DNA of 64,000 nt. It comes from JBBRHQ01 sp963725315. Its GTDB lineage: Bacteria > Actinomycetota > Thermoleophilia > Solirubrobacterales > 70-9. Within the stretch, counting starts at the first letter, position 1. Each line of letters starts with the position of its first letter. Shown piece by piece: positions 52,167 through 62,239 of this stretch. The stretch is from contig CAVRYA010000004.1 of NCBI GenBank assembly GCA_963725315.1, positions 554,226 through 618,225 of the forward strand. The letters are read 5' to 3'. Both the position numbers and the translations under genes were made by a program. Under the pieces are notes generated by a model, which was given only the letters and a program-made list of their open reading frames with translations, had not been told where the DNA came from and made no database searches.

Positions 52167-52604
52167 ATGAGCCGAAGCCCGTCTGCCAAGAAGGATCGCC
52201 CGGACCTCGCGCCGCTCGATGCGCTTGGGCGGAGGATCCAGAGGGTGCTCGATGACGTCAAGCCGCATCTCTCGGCCGCGGACGAGCCGCCAAATACCTA
52301 CGAGGGCTACGGCGGCGCCGCGTCGGAGGCCTATCTGTACCTCGCGGGCGGCCGGGACTCCGGGCTGAAGGTCAAGCGGCTGGGCGATGGCGAGTTCAGC
52401 CACTGGTGGCTGGAGGACGAATCGGGCCGGGTGATCGACCTGACGCTGGGTCCCGCGGATCGCCGACGGCTCAAGAAGCATCCGCGCAACGGCCATCCGT
52501 ACGAGCAGGGGAGGGCCACGATGTTCCGGCGTGGATACGAGAGGCCCTCGAGGCGCGCCATGGCGATCATCAGGCTCGTGCGGGCCCAGGAGGACAGCAA
52601 TTAG
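52167..52604 (+). CDS. Phage-related-type hypothetical protein
   Basis: A 145-residue protein directly after the previous stop. The pattern YEGYGGAASEAYLYLAGGRD, then FSHWWLEDESGRVIDLTLGP, then PYEQGRATMFRRGYERPSRR recalls a family common in actinophages and phage-like islands, where the first block usually reads GHCYVASEA. Here the cysteine is replaced, so any catalytic role is doubtful. It lies between the two copies of the direct repeat with the TA pair, suggesting that all three arrived as cargo. Confidence 0.68.
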   Translation: MSRSPSAKKDRPDLAPLDALGRRIQRVLDDVKPHLSAADEPPNTYEGYGGAASEAYLYLAGGRDSGLKVKRLGDGEFSHWWLEDESGRVIDLTLGPADRRRLKKHPRNGHPYEQGRATMFRRGYERPSRRAMAIIRLVRAQEDSN

Positions 52605-52651
52605 GGCGCAAGCGGGATCCAGGCGTGTGTCACCGTGGATCCAAGACGCTG

Positions 52652-52669
52652 GGTAGCAGTTCTGCTACC
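52652..52669. promoter_or_regulatory. Palindromic operator of the Phd/VapC pair
   Basis: GGTAGCAG-TT-CTGCTACC is a perfect 8+8 inverted repeat ending 9 bases before the antitoxin GTG (52679). Its position and symmetry fit autoregulation by the antitoxin/toxin complex. Confidence 0.7.
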
Positions 52670-52678
52670 TTGCCTATT

Positions 52679-52921
52679 GTGACAACCATCCCCCAGAAGG
52701 AACTGCGCAACCAGGTCGGGCAGATCCTGCGCCGAGCCGAAGCTGGTGAGGTGATGACGATCACCGTCGCCGGTCGGCCGGTGGCGACCCTGGGTCCCGC
52801 GTCCAGCAGGAGGTGGGTCGGGCCGGAGCGTCTGGCGGCCGTCTGGGGGACGCCCCCGCCGAGGACGCTGGCAGAGGACCTCGAGCGGCTGCCGGCGGCG
52901 CCGGCGGATCCTTTCGCTTGA
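52679..52921 (+). CDS. Phd/YefM-type antitoxin of a VapC toxin
   Basis: An 80-residue antitoxin. The N-terminal part TTIPQKELRNQVGQILRRAE and EVMTITVAGRPVATLGP is the Phd/YefM DNA-binding domain. The C-terminal part (RTLAEDLERLPAAPADPF) is the toxin-binding tail often paired with PIN toxins in actinobacteria. The start is GTG 52679, right after the operator. The PIN toxin begins 9 bases downstream. Confidence 0.92.
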   Translation: MTTIPQKELRNQVGQILRRAEAGEVMTITVAGRPVATLGPASSRRWVGPERLAAVWGTPPPRTLAEDLERLPAAPADPFA

Positions 52922-52930
52922 GCACCGCAG

Positions 52931-53308
52931 TTGCGGGCCCTGCTGGACACATCGGTCCTGATTGACGGGGACCCCCCGGGAGACGTAGAGGGCGCGATCA
53001 GCGTCGCCACTCTGACCGAGCTTCACTTCGGTGTGCTGGTGGCCTCCGATGACGATGAGCGGGCGCTTCGGGCGCAGAGGCTCGGGGTGATCGAAGCCAT
53101 TTTCGACCCCATTCCGATCAATGACGCGGTGGCGCGCGAGTGGGGTCGCCTCGCCGCGACCGTCGCGAGCCGCGGCGGCCAACCCAGGCGCAGGGCGATA
53201 GACCTTGCGATAGCCGCGACCGCGAACGTCGAGGCGGTACCCCTAATCACGCGCAACGCCGGCGACTTCGTCCTGATCGAGGACCTCGTCGACGTTCGCG
53301 CTGCCTGA
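52931..53308 (+). CDS. vapC: VapC-like PIN-domain toxin
   Basis: A 125-residue PIN RNase. The four acidic active-site positions are visible: Asp in RALLDTSVLID (6), Glu in VATLTELHFGVL (about 30), Asp in RAIDLAIAATA (about 90) and Asp in LITRNAGDF (about 110). VapC toxins cleave specific tRNA or rRNA sites. TTG 52931 is the start, 9 bases after the antitoxin stop. The 3' end is close to the second copy of the 335-bp repeat. Confidence 0.93.
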   Translation: MRALLDTSVLIDGDPPGDVEGAISVATLTELHFGVLVASDDDERALRAQRLGVIEAIFDPIPINDAVAREWGRLAATVASRGGQPRRRAIDLAIAATANVEAVPLITRNAGDFVLIEDLVDVRAA

Positions 53309-53333
53309 GCCGAACTGAGCCGCAGCTTCCCAC

Positions 53334-53668
53334 CCCCGATTGCGGCTCGCGCCTGCCCCAACCCGCGAAGGCGGATTCCGCCGGGGCGCTGCTGGTCGCG
53401 GGGCTGGTGATCGGGGCGATCGGCTACGCGATCTATGCAGCCACCGGCCACGGCAGCTTCGGCGCCGTGGTCCTGCTGATCGGAATCATCGCCTTCGGGG
53501 TTGGGCTGGCCCAGAGCAAGGACGTGGCCGGTCGGATTGGCCCGGAGCGGCAGTCGTCGTGCTGCGGATGCAGTTGCGCGGTGGCATTGCTTGTTGTGCC
53601 GGTCGGGGCAACGCTGCTTTGGTCGCACGGCGGACCGGCGATGGCTGCGGTGGCGCTGCCGGCGTGGG
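53334..53668 (+). repeat. 335-bp direct repeat, right copy
   Basis: Gapless partner of 51713-52047. It starts inside the zinc-ribbon codons (PDCGSRL) and ends after LPAW, so the N-terminal half of the ribbon is missing here. Confidence 0.88.
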
Positions 53669-53778
53669 TTCCGCTGAGCTGGGTTGCAGCGGGCCTCTCG
53701 GCCGGTGTGGCTGCCGTGCGCCGCAAGCTTGAGCCGGTGTCAGATCGAGAGCGAGCACCGCGACTCCCGTGCCGATGA
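53334..53778 (+). pseudogene. 5'-truncated copy 2 of the zinc-ribbon membrane protein
   Basis: An open frame encodes PDCGSRLPQPAKADSAGALL onward, with the same three hydrophobic segments and CCGCSC cluster as copy 1, and a natural-looking C-terminus (VPLSWVAAGLSAGVAAVRRK) that copy 1 lacks. No start codon precedes it between the VapC stop and the repeat; the first in-frame GTG (about 53416) is inside the first helix. It is best read as the 3' part of the original gene, separated from its 5' part by the insertion. It ends overlapping the next ATG. Confidence 0.72.
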
Positions 53779-54789
53779 CCGTGACCACCGACATCCGAAT
53801 CGGCTCCCTGAACCTGCGGGCATACCCCGACCCGAGCCGCGATCAGATCCACGATCTGGCGAAGCTCATCGCCGAGCAGGAGTGCGACGTGGTCCTTCTG
53901 CAGGAGTGCCTGAGGCCTTGGTTGGAGGTGATCTGCGAGGCCGGCGGGATGAAGGGCGTCCATTCCCACCAGCTGCCCCCGGATAGCCCCGCGAGTGCAT
54001 TTTCTCCGGACGGCTGCGCGATCGCAGTCCGCGACCCAATCGAGCTGGGCCATTGCTGGCGCATCCCGCCCGAGAGCTTCATGCCCGATTCCGTGCAACG
54101 AGCAGATCTTCGAGGAGCCGCCCGAGGGCTTCGAGCCGATGCCCGAGCGGCTCGCCTACCGATCGTCGGGGCGTTCGATACTTGCCGAGTTGGCGCTCAA
54201 CGGCGAGACCTTCGTCGTCGGCTCCTTCCACGCGACGCCCGGCGCCGGCACGGTCGGCGGCATGAGCGTGGGCGAGTGGAAGCCCTTCTTTCACGGTGCC
54301 GTCGCGCTCGAGCTCGCCCACATCGAGGCGCCCTTCGTATTCGGGATCGACGCCAACGAGCCGCGCTCGGAGACGCTCGAAGGGGTGGCCTTCCACTGGG
54401 AGGACGGCCGCTCCGGGGTGGAGAAGATGAAGGCTCTTCTCGGGCTCGAGCCGATCCATCGCGGCCGTGACCTGCTCCGCGAGTGGCTGCGGACGAGCGG
54501 TCGGGAGCCCGCCTCGCGAGGAGCTGCTGGAAGTGACCTATGCGCCGAGGGAGACCTTCCAGCGCCGCTTCGACTCGATCTGGGCGACCCCGGACTTCAC
54601 CCTCACGACTTCGCCACGCATTTCGACCAGGCGATCGCAGCCGGCGGTGACCACGCGCTACTGGTCGCCGATCTGCAACTCCTCGTCTCGCCGACTGAGA
54701 TCCGATTGGCCACCGGGTTCGCGCAGCCGATCTTGCGGCTCGCGGTAGATCCTCTGCAGCTGTTGGCCGCCGTCAGGGTTCGGCTGTGA
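53775..54789 (+). CDS. Endonuclease/exonuclease/phosphatase (EEP) family protein, frameshifted as read
   Basis: About 335 residues of the EEP fold. The N-terminal catalytic block has IRIGSLNLRAYP (Asn) and ECDVVLLQECLRPWLE (metal-binding Glu). Further blocks are GETFVVGSFHATPGAG (His) and PFVFGIDANEPRSE (Asp-Asn), and FDSIWATPDFTL and GGDHALLVADLQLL supply the final Asp-His pair, so the active site is complete. Frame shifts near 54095, 54510 and 54590 fit extra bases. Substrates of the family range from DNA to phospholipids and nucleotides. ATG 53775 (or GTG 53769) overlaps the truncated copy's stop. Confidence 0.82.
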
Positions 54790-55540
54790 AATCGAACAGC
54801 TTCTCTCGAGGTGGCGGTTCGCCCTGGTCCCTTCGACGGGAACTCTTGAGTCCGACGCCCTCCACCTTCCCAGTGGCAGGGTGGCTCGCGAAGCGAGGAA
54901 GGAGTTGCTTGTGCCAGCGGCTGGCATCACCCAGCTGCGTTCGCCCGGCCATCGTGCTGGCGACCACCAAGTCCGCCACCTGCAAGTCCGAGCGAAAAGT
55001 GGGAGGGACCGAGGAGCAGACTGTCGACGATGCGATCCAGGTCGGTGAAGGGAGTTCCCTCGTCCTGCAAGCTGCTCGAAGAAGCGCCGCATCCGATCGT
55101 CTACGTCACGCCGCCGACTGTCCAGACACGATCACTCCATACGAGTCCTCGATGGTCAGGAAGCGCTGGAAGCGTTCGGCAACGAAGGTGAGGGCTGTCG
55201 CATACACCGTGTCGTCGTCCTTGAAGAAGCGAGCCAAGCCGTCGATCTGCCGCCCGGCGAGTGGTCGGAGCGTGACGACGAAGCAGGTGATCGGCGCTGA
55301 GGCAAGGCTGGCGAACAGCTCGTCGGCAAGCGCGGGAGGCACCTCGCCGGTCTTGATCCCATGCCACTTGGCCTCCTTGTCGAGCGGCCAGGAGTGCCTC
55401 TCGCATGCCGAGATCCAGTGGTCTCGAAGGGTTCTCCAACGATCGGCACGGACCGCGATCCCTCCGAGAGCAAAGACTCGGTCGCTCGGTTTGCCGGATT
55501 CGTCGAGGAAGAGGAGGTGGGACTCAGAGCCCATCGCCAT
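54773..55540 (-). CDS. DUF3800-family protein, frameshifted as read
   Basis: About 253 residues of the DUF3800 family (RNase H-like fold), often seen in defence islands and on mobile elements. The N-terminus SHLLFLDESGKPSDRVFALGG with the LDESG motif is diagnostic. GVIVSGQS and RMRRFFEQL follow, then LQVADLVVASTMAGR near the C-terminus, which holds the second Asp. At least three small shifts (about 55078-55110, and about 54985) break the frame. The promoter lies in the 44-bp gap to the divergent nuclease-helicase gene. The biochemical role is unknown. Confidence 0.8.
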
Positions 55541-55584
55541 CGAAGCCTATGCCGGATTCGGCAGGCGCGGATAGGCTCGCGTCG

Positions 55585-58500
55585 GTGGCCGATCCTCTTC
55601 CCCCGAAGTTCATCAGCCCGTCGCGCATCGCGCGCTTCTATTACCTGGAGTGCGAGCGCTATCTGCGCTACGGGTCGGTGACAAAGGGCGCGCGCGGCGA
55701 GGAGGGGGTTCCCGACCCCCCGTACGACACCGAGCCCAGTAACGCGAGCGATCCTGCAGACCGGTGAGGCCTGGGAAGCGGAGGTCGTCGAAACGATCAT
55801 CAAGGATCGCGTCCATGTGGCCGAGGCACCGCCGGACACCTCGATCAGCGATCGCATCTTCGATCAGGACCGTGCCCGAGAACTCATCTCTGCCCTTGCG
55901 CCGGGCAAATACGTATTCCAGGCCGGAGCTATCCGTACCGCGAGGAGCTCTCGCGGCGTTACGGCCTTGATCCCGATGTCGTCAGTTGGAGTCCCTGCCG
56001 ACCCGATCTGATCGAGTGCGTCGAGCGCGACGAGGGTTCGCTGGAGCTACGGGTCATCGACATCAAGGCGAGCCCCGGGGTGAAGCTCTCCCACCGCATC
56101 CAGGCGACCGTCTACTCGCTGATCCTCGAGGCGCTTCTCGCGGACTGGGGCGTCGACCGACCGCTCGGTCGCCCGGGAGGGCGGAATCTGGCTCGGCACA
56201 GCATCCCGAGCCCGAGTTCTTCGAGCTGCGCTGCTCCGCCCGCCGATCGAGCAGTTCCTCGAGCACGAGCTTCAGCCCCTGCTGGAAGCGCCGGCTGACG
56301 AGGCGCCGTGGCACCTCTACTTCCGCTGCGAGTGGTGCGAGTACTTCGACCACTGCCGCGAGGAGATGCGCGAAACCGACTCGGTGTCCCGCGTGCCCTA
56401 TCTGACGACCCACGCCAAGCGCTTCCTCGGAACGGCCGATCCGCCGGTTCGGACCGTCGGAGGACTTCGGCACGCTGCTCGCCGAGCCCGAGCGACGCCG
56501 CCGAGCTCGACGGCTGCGCATCGCTGCGCGGCAGGGGCGACCGACTGGCGACCCAGGTCGGCGCGCTTCGAGAGCCGACGAGGTCAGTCGCTCAGGCCGG
56601 CTCCTCGCTCGCCATGCCGGTGCTCGAGACACGTCCGCGTCGTCCTCACCGCCCAGACCGAACCGGTCTCCGGTCAGCTCTACGCCTTCGGCCTCTACGC
56701 GCACGGACTCAAGGACGTATTCGGAGAGGAGGACGCAACCGCACGATCGCCCACGTGGCGCCGGACGGCGACCCCGAAGTCGATCGTCGAGCTGCAGCGC
56801 GACGCTCGTCCGCGACCTGTGGGAGATCTTCGAGGCGGTCGATGCCTACAACGCGCGACCAGGAGGAGTGGCGCGACAAGAAGTCGCTTCAGGTGTTCGT
56901 CTTCGACACCTACGAGCGCGACCTGATCGTCGCGGCGCTGCTCGAGCGGCTGTCCGATCCCGAGGTCGCCGAGCAGGCGCTGAAGGTCCTCTTCCAGCTT
57001 CAGGGCCCCGACCTGCTCCAGGCCGAGGAGCACCCGGCGAACGAGGTCTTCTTCCCGATCGTCGTGCTCAGCGAGGTCCTCCGCGACCGGCTCGCGCTGC
57101 CCGGCGAGGTCACCTACCGCTTCGCCGACGCCGTCAACCGCTGCTCCAGCCCAAGGAGTACGGGTTCGAGTACAACGACAGCGAGTACTTCGGCTTCGCG
57201 CTCTCCAACCAGATGCGCTCCGACGCGATCTACTCGTCTGGTACGACGGCAAGACCGAGCGGATCGAGTGGATCGAGAAGCGAGATCAAGCGCCGGCTCT
57301 GGGCGGCCAACAGCCTCGTCAACGGAACGCGCGAGCGCCTCGAAGGAGGCCGGCGCGCTCTTCGCCTATCCGCCGAAGTTCGAGCTGCCGCGCGTCGTTC
57401 GACTACGACTCGCCGCTGCTCTCGCGCCTCGCCTTCCTCGCCCAGTACGAGTCGGTTCTCGGCTACCTCGAGTCTGCGGACCCGGCGCATGGCACCGCTC
57501 GGCGAGCGGGTTCGCACCGGCGACGCGGTGGTGCTCCGCTGACGGCGGCGGCGACCGCTTCGCCGTCGAGGCGATCAGCGAGGACCTCGAGCTCGAGCTC
57601 GGAGCACCTTCCCCGAGCTGGCTTCTGGCCGAGCGCGACGACGTCGGGCAGCGCGCGCTGCTCGGCTTCGACGACTACTGGAATCGCGACCGCGTCTGGG
57701 TGCGCAAAGGGCTGCCGCTGCGCTTGGCGGGCATCGCCGACGTCGGCGGGTTCGCCGCGCGACGCGGCTTCGGCTCGATCTGACCGAAGGCGCCGGATTC
57801 CCCTCAGCTCCGCACGCGGCGCCGACTACGTCCTCTGCCCTCGCTTCACCGACTTCACGACCGAGCACGCGATCGACGAGCTGACGAGCTGTCGACGAGA
57901 CGGCGACGCCGGGCGGTTTCCTCGAGCTGGTCTCCGGACCGCACGGCTTCGCGACGGAACTGGCGGATCGACCCGGAGCGTCGCGCGGACGCGATCGAGC
58001 TCGCGCCGAGTCTGCGGGATGACCCCGAGCCAGCTCGGCGGCATTCGAGGGCGTGCTCGATCAGCCGTCTGCAGCTCGTCTGGGGACCGCCGGGAACCGG
58101 CAAGACCCACTTCCTCGCGCTCGCGCATTCTGGCCCTGGCCGAGGCCCATCGCCGTGCCGGCGAAGCCGCTGCGCGTGATGCTGACGGCGTTCACCCACG
58201 CGGCGATCGAGAACGCGCTGCGCAAGATCGCCGAGCTCCAGCGTCGAACTCGGCGATCTACCAAGGCGACCTGCCCGCTCGGCCAAGCTCGACGTGGATC
58301 GGCGACGGACGCCGGTCCCAGGGATCGAACTCGCTCGATCGCGACGCCGGCGATGGTTGGCTCGCAGCGCAACGAGATCGGCAGTCCTCGGCCGGGACGG
58401 TCTGGGCGCTGCGTCGGACCGAGCCCGGCTCGCGCCGACCTCGTCGTCATCGACGAGGGCTCGCAGGTGCTGGTCCCGCAGTCGGTCGATCGCCGGTTCG

Positions 58501-59430
58501 CCGGCTCGCAGACGAGCGGCCGGCTCGTGATCGCCGGCGACGACCGGCAGCTTCCGCCGATCGTGCTCGGCGCCTATCCCGAACCCGACGAAGGACGAGC
58601 CGCTGCTTCACCGCTCGATCTTCGAGTGCCTTCGCCGCGCCGACCCCGAGGACGAGCTCACCGCGATGCTGCTCGAGAACTGGCGCATGAACGAGACGCT
58701 CTGCCGTTACCCGCGCGAGCAGATCTACGTCCCCGAGTACGCGAGCGCGACACCGCGAGATCGCGGCCAGGCCGCCTCGCCCTCGGCAAAGGCGCGGAGC
58801 GACGTGGGCCGACGACTGTGCTCGACCCCGAGTATCCGCTCGTCGTCTGCGTCCTCGAGGGCGTCCAGGCGACCGCCGAGAACGTGATCGAGGCGGGGCT
58901 GGTCGCCGATGTCGCGACCCGCCTGCGGCAGCGCGCTGCTCGACTCCGACGGGAAGCCCTACGCGGACACCGGGCCGCGGACGACGCGAGGCTTCTGGAG
59001 TGACGGACCTCTTCATCGTCAGCCCCCACCACGCCCAGATCCGCGCGATCCGCCGCGCGCTCGCCGAGCGCCGAACGTGGAACGAGCGAGCCCATTCGTC
59101 GACACCGTCGACAAGATGCAGGGCCAGGAGTGCGACGCGGTGATCGTCAGCTACGGCGTCTCCGACGTCGAGTACGCGCTGAGCGAGAAGGAGTTCATCT
59201 ACTCGCTCAACCGGCTCAACGTCGCGATCACCCGCGCGCGCGCGAAGACGATCGTCTTCCTCCCGCTGCCGCTGCTCGAGCCGCCGATCGCGGCCTTCGA
59301 GGACGACCGGATCGCCGAGGGCATCGCCTTCATGCAGGGGCTCTGGCGATTCGCCGAAACATCGGGGGAAGCTTCGAGCCGGGATCTCGGCGACGGAGCG
59401 CTGCTGCGGACGTTCCGAGTCTCGGCCTGA
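55585..59430 (+). CDS. Fe-S RecB-type nuclease fused to SF1 (Upf1/Dna2-like) helicase, heavily frameshifted as read
   Basis: About 1,270 residues when repaired. The start GTG 55585 gives PKFISPSRIARFYYLECERYL, with the first Fe-S Cys. The PD-(D/E)XK core is SPCRPDLIECVERDEGSLEL then VIDIKASPGVKLSHRIQAT, and the Cys trio is CEWCEYFDHC at about 56327-56356, as in AddB/Dna2/Cas4-type nucleases. A middle region of about 500 residues leads to the helicase: Walker A GPPGTGKTHFLA (about 58082-58108), VVIDEGSQVLVPQS, GDDRQLPPIVLG, ENWRMNETLCRYP, DTVDKMQGQECDAVIVSYG and LNRLNVAITRARAK. At least ten single-base shifts are present. The architecture is that of TM0106-like RecB/AAA proteins. It is convergent to the dpd genes, so a defence role is plausible. 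Confidence 0.82.
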
Positions 59431-59438
59431 GAGATCCG

Positions 59439-59784
59439 CTAGTCGCCGCTGGCAAGTCGCCAGCCGAGTCCATCTCTTCTGACCGCGCCGGCGGTTTCTC
59501 GTTTCTCGAGTTCCGTCATGAAGGTTCTCCTGGGATTGTGTTGAGCAGCATTGCGAGCATGCTCCCCCTGATGCCAGGATGCTCTTCGCAAGGCTTGATC
59601 GAGCGGGTCTGCAGATCTCGGTGTCCGTTGGCGCGGCGGCGCGCCAGATCTGCTCGGGACGTAGCCGTCGACGAAGGAGATGAATCGCCTGAGTTGCCTC
59701 CGCCTTTGATCGAGCTCGTCGAGTTCGGCCAGGGCTCGCTTCCGCAGATCGGGCGAGGTCGCGCGCGGAGCTCTCTCGACTCAT
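59439..59784 (-). CDS. Small coiled-coil protein downstream of dpdB, frameshifted as read
   Basis: About 115 residues in the gap between the nuclease-helicase stop and dpdB. From the stop at 59439 the frame reads back through GLGWRLASGD, FMTELEKRETAGAVRR, FISFVDGYVPSRSG and SPDLRKRALAELDELDQRRR, a convincing coiled-coil. No start exists in this frame; ATG 59784 (MSRESSAR), 16 bases after the dpdB stop, joins it if one extra base in the GCGCGCG run near 59762 is removed. No family is recognised. Being last in the dpd operon, it may be a small accessory factor. Confidence 0.6.
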
Positions 59785-59800
59785 CCGCGCCTCGAGGCGG

Positions 59801-60964
59801 TTAGGCCGCCTTTGCCTCGCGATCGCGCCTTCGATTCCGGCGGCGGTACAGGTTGACCAGGTGATCGCTGAGCCGGACGATGTCCTTCGGGGTGTTCTGC
59901 AACTCGTTCCAGGCGCAGGTCTGCTCGCCATGGCCGAATTTCCACGAGCCCTTGTCCCAGCGACAGTCCTTGGCGATGAGCCCTAACTCGCAGAGGAACT
60001 CCTCTTCGCTCGGGATTTCGTCTTCGCCGAGGGCGTAGGCGATCTCGTCCATCAAGCACCCCATGCTGACGATCCCGACGCCGTGGACGAGGCGCGAGCG
60101 GCGGGGCGACTCGTCCCAGGCGTCGGAAACAGCTCGGCGACCGCGCCCCAGTAGTTCTTGAGCAGCGTCCAGCATCGCCTCGGTGTCGCCGCCGCCGCTC
60201 TCGGGATCGAAGTAGCGATAGAGCGCGCCGTCCTCGAGGCTCGTGGAGAGCATCTTGAGGATCGAGTTGTCCTTGATCGTGCCCGCCGACTGTGGTCGGC
60301 GTGCGGATCCGCTCCTGAGCAGCGGCGAGTCCGGGTCGTAGTTGAGCCGCTCGAGCAGCAGCGCCGGGTAGCGGCGCTTCAGCAGGAGCGATCGGCAGGT
60401 CGCCCTCGGGCGTCGCCGGGAGCAGTTCGTGGATCAGGCCCTTCGGCAAGCGGCTTGGTCGAGTTGACGAGGATGAACTGCGAGCGCTGCTCGGCGACGC
60501 TGTCGGTGATGAACGCGGTGACGAAGACCGGGAAACCGCTCGACGTCGGCGTCGCGAATCGCCGCCGAGCGCTGCTGACCGTCGACGATCCAGCCCGGCT
60601 TGCTCGTCGTTCGGCAGGTCTCGATCGACCGGGATCGACCAGCTCGCCGACTGGCACGTCGCCGTGGCCTCGCCGAGTCCGCGTCGGCTCGAATCGCACT
60701 CGCGCGTCGAACGCGACGACGAGCGCGTTCGGCAGGATCGCATCGGCGGACTCCAGGTAGCGCTTGATCGTCCGGATGTGCGCGATCGCCTCGGCTCGCT
60801 GGTAGCCGTCGATCTCGTGCGCGTCGTCGCGGTGGACCCGCGAGACGGTGGCGAACGAGCGGCAGCTTCTTGCCGTCGACCGCGAAGCTGTAGAGCGTGC
60901 GCCCGCCCTGCTGGATCGCAAGCGCCGGGAGCCGGAGCTCGTACTTCGTCCGCTTCGTGCTCAT
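59801..60964 (-). CDS. dpdB: DGQHR-domain protein, DpdB-like, frameshifted as read
   Basis: About 385 residues of the DndB/DGQHR family. The N-terminus STKRTKYELRLPALAIQQGG leads to EIDGYQRAEAIAHIRTIKRY, then the signature KPGWIVDGQQRSAAIRD, with FVTAFITDSVAEQRSQFIL and NSTKPLPKGLIHELLP; the C-terminal half includes LYRYFDPESGGGDTEAMLD and NELQNTPKDIVRLSDHLVNL. In Dpd systems DpdB is needed with DpdA to place preQ0 in DNA. Its ATG at 60964 overlaps the dpdA stop (ATGA). DndB is the alternative, but the adjacent transglycosylase and preQ0 genes favour DpdB. Several single-base shifts are present. Confidence 0.87.
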
Positions 60965-62239
60965 CCACGCCGTCGACCAGAGGTCGGCTCCGCTCGGCAG
61001 TTGCGCGCGTCGAGGCGCCGGGCGAACACGTGGAGGTTGTGGAAGCCGCGACGCTTGTTGCGCTCGGTGCCGCGGAAGAGCATCACCTGGATGCCGACGT
61101 CCTGGCAGACGGCGCAGTCGCAGTCCTTCCACGGGCGCGCCGTCGAGCACCTCTCGGTACGCGTCGCTGCGGTCCGTTCTTGCCGTCGTGGAGCTGCTCG
61201 TACTCGCGCAGCGCCGAGACCGCCTCGTCGACGCTCGGCCTCGCCGCGGTCGAACGCCCGCGAGGGCGCTGCAGCGCGTCCTGCTCGAGGCGTCTGCGCC
61301 TGCTGCCTGGTCGACCTCGCCGGCGCGGATCCGGCGCCTGCAGCTTCGCGTTGCCTTCGACCTGCGGCACGCGGAGCGCCACGAATGCGCGATCGAGGGC
61401 GTAGTAGTTGTCGCGGTCGTCCTTGAACGCCTGCCGAAACGGCGAGGTGCTGTCGAAGCTCGTGACCCCGAAGCTGCCGAAACTCGGGCATGTGCTCGCA
61501 GCGCGTCACGCCGAGCAGGTGCAGTTCGGTCCTCGGATCGCGGACGTCGTCGACCGCTGCGAGCACCGCCAGGATCTCGTGGGTCTTCAGCGGCGACCAG
61601 ACCGCCGAGCGCGATCCGCTCGTAGCCGATCTTCTGCAGCGCTCGGACGGCAGTCGGCGTAGGACTCGGGGCTCCAGCCCTGCGCGACGCCGATCGGCTC
61701 GAAGCTGCAGCCGCGCTCGCGCGTGGCGGCGCGAGGAACTCCGCCGCCAGCTCCAAGCGTCAACTCGCAGCGGCGCGGCCACTCGGCGGGAGTCGATCAT
61801 CGCTCAGCTGGTCGTCAGTCTCGAAGACCGAGGATCACGTGGTCGACCGAGAGCCCGGCGTCGAAGCCGCAGTCTCCTCGTAGAAGTCGATCACCTCGTC
61901 GACCGTGTAGGGCGGCGCCTCCTCGTTCGACGTAGGTGAACGCGCCGCAGTCGCCGATCGTCTCGAGACGCGGCCCCGGACCGCGTCGAGTCGGAAGAAC
62001 TCGCGCACGCCGACGCGGTAGAGGCGCTGGCGCTGCTGGGCGCTGTAGCGCCCGGCGCCGCCGATGCCGTCGATCATCGCCTTCGAGACCAGGATCCCCG
62101 CGTACGGCGACGGGCTGGCAAGCACCTCGTGCGCGTAGCGATCGTCGCGCTGGCGAACCCGGTAGGGCGAGCGCTCCTCGGTCTCGAAGTCGAAGCTCGG
62201 ATCGATCTGATCCTGGCTGTCGGGGAAGTAGAACCTCAC
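60961..62239 (-). CDS. dpdA: DNA 7-deazaguanine transglycosylase, DpdA-like, frameshifted as read
   Basis: About 420 residues of the tRNA-guanine transglycosylase fold. In DpdA this enzyme exchanges guanine in DNA for preQ0. The sequence runs RFYFPDSQDQIDPSFDFETE, LETIGDCGAFTYV (first catalytic-type Asp of the DSGGF-like motif), GFDAGLSVDHVILG, IGYERIALGGLVPLKTHEIL (the GGL motif), SFGVTSFDSTSPFRQAF (nucleophile-position Asp), and the zinc motif CDCAVCQDVG with His in RRGFHNLHVF, matching the CxCxxC...H of the family. GTG 62239 overlaps the previous stop (GTGA). The extended non-tRNA-like N-terminus and absence of a PUA domain favour DpdA over Tgt. Multiple single-base shifts. Confidence 0.9.

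Noticed and set aside
51713..53668. Insertion sequence
   Set aside because: No transposase, no terminal inverted repeats; the repeats are long, diverged and coding.
59801..62239. Dnd phosphorothioation system instead of Dpd
   Set aside because: The DGQHR protein alone could be DndB, but no DndA/C/D/E genes are visible, and the adjacent transglycosylase with folE2 and queD points to deazaguanine.
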